A program made the translations under genes and the position numbers. Shown piece after piece: positions 5,875-6,197 of a DNA stretch of 6,197 nt. This stretch comes from Dehalococcoidia bacterium (lineage in GTDB: Bacteria > Chloroflexota > Dehalococcoidia > Plut-88900), in the NCBI GenBank assembly GCA_012270635.1, contig JAAXHX010000599.1:1-6197 (forward strand), read 5' to 3'. The notes under the pieces were generated by a model. That model had not been told where the DNA came from. It was given only the letters and a program-made list of their open reading frames with translations, and did no database searches. Numbering within the stretch: the stretch's first letter is position 1; each line of letters begins with the position of its first letter.

Positions 5875-6197
5875 ATGAAACTGAACGGCTCTCAAATAGT
5901 GCTGGAATGCCTCAAGGCCGAGGGCGTGGACGTGATGTTCGGCCTTCCCGGAGGGGCGATCCTGCCCTTCTACCAGACCCTGCCCGAGTACCCCGGGATA
6001 CGCCATATCCTCGTCCGCCACGAACAGGGCGCGGCCATGGCCGCCGACGGCTATGCCCGTTCCTCCGGCAGGGTTGGCGTATGCGTCGCCACTTCCGGGC
6101 CGGGAGCAACCAACCTGGTCACGGGCATCATGACTGCCCAGATGGACTCCGCCCCTGTAGTCGCCATCACGGGACAGGTCCCCCGGGCGATGATTGG
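5875..6197 (+). CDS. ilvB: Acetolactate synthase large subunit, 5' part
   Basis: These are the first 107 codons of the thiamine-diphosphate enzyme that joins two pyruvates to acetolactate, or pyruvate and 2-oxobutyrate to acetohydroxybutyrate, the first common step of valine, leucine and isoleucine synthesis. The gene runs off the right edge; the full protein is usually about 550-600 residues. Visible marks of the N-terminal pyrimidine-binding domain are [12 protein letters not shown] (22-33), the activating glutamate E50 in [16 protein letters not shown] (57-66), [12 protein letters not shown] (73-84) and [12 protein letters not shown] from 97. The start is ATG at 5875 with only a weak GGTGA about 7 nt upstream. 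The leader from the inferred start site is about 318 nt and holds the leucine T-box. A different ThDP carboligase such as glyoxylate carboligase is possible from the fragment alone, but the leucine T-box strongly supports ilvB. The small subunit gene ilvN would be expected downstream, outside the window. Confidence 0.94.
   Translation, partial: MKLNGSQIVLECLKAEGVDVMFGLPGGAILPFYQTLPEYPGIRHILVRHEQGAAMAADGYARSSGRVGVCVATSGPGATNLVTGIMTAQMDSAPVVAITGQVPRAMI

Noticed and set aside
5674..6109. Minus-strand open frames opposite the T-box and ilvB
   Set aside because: They overlap a structured RNA leader and a conserved coding region on the other strand and carry no features of their own.
1..6197. Search for a defence, mobile or other new multi-gene system
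   Set aside because: There is no integrase, transposase, nuclease, toxin-antitoxin pair, reverse transcriptase or regular spaced repeat array. The genes are metabolic or envelope types in mixed orientations without a shared operon.

Overview
The window looks like an ordinary chromosomal stretch of a GC-rich bacterium. Three things suggest Chloroflexota, possibly a marine SAR202/Dehalococcoidia-like lineage: a leucine-type T-box in front of ilvB, a DUF4349 lipoprotein, and a surface ankyrin-repeat lipoprotein with a 34-residue repeat period. This assignment is inference from gene content; the window carries no rRNA or other taxonomic marker.

Layout from left to right. Positions 1-33 form a perfect 15-bp hairpin. 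A minus-strand ankyrin-repeat lipoprotein (123-1502) lies downstream of a minus-strand metallo-beta-lactamase-fold hydrolase (1579-2421). The hydrolase has a TTG start fixed by a strong Shine-Dalgarno sequence. Across a 273-bp divergent gap, an aldo/keto reductase (2695-3504) is read on the plus strand. It converges on a minus-strand DUF4349 lipoprotein (3599-5176) that has two PKD domains inserted before its C-terminal membrane helix. The DUF4349 gene and ilvB diverge from a 698-bp intergenic region. Its left half (5177-5521) holds no gene I can support. Its right half holds a strong sigma70-type promoter, then a complete transcription-terminating T-box leader (about 5557-5813), then the first 107 codons of ilvB (5875 to the window edge).

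How the parts relate. The T-box and ilvB are the clear regulatory unit: uncharged tRNA-Leu should stabilise the antiterminator and permit synthesis of acetolactate synthase, the first common enzyme of branched-chain amino acid synthesis. The other genes do not form a recognisable pathway. The hydrolase and the reductase are generic enzymes of unknown substrate, and the two lipoproteins are envelope proteins of unknown role. The ankyrin gene has clearly lower GC (about 45-48% in sampled stretches) than its neighbours (about 68-77%).

I found no CRISPR array, mobile element, tRNA gene or defence system. The points most worth a second look are the T-box architecture, the PKD-in-DUF4349 domain layout, and the compositionally odd ankyrin lipoprotein.
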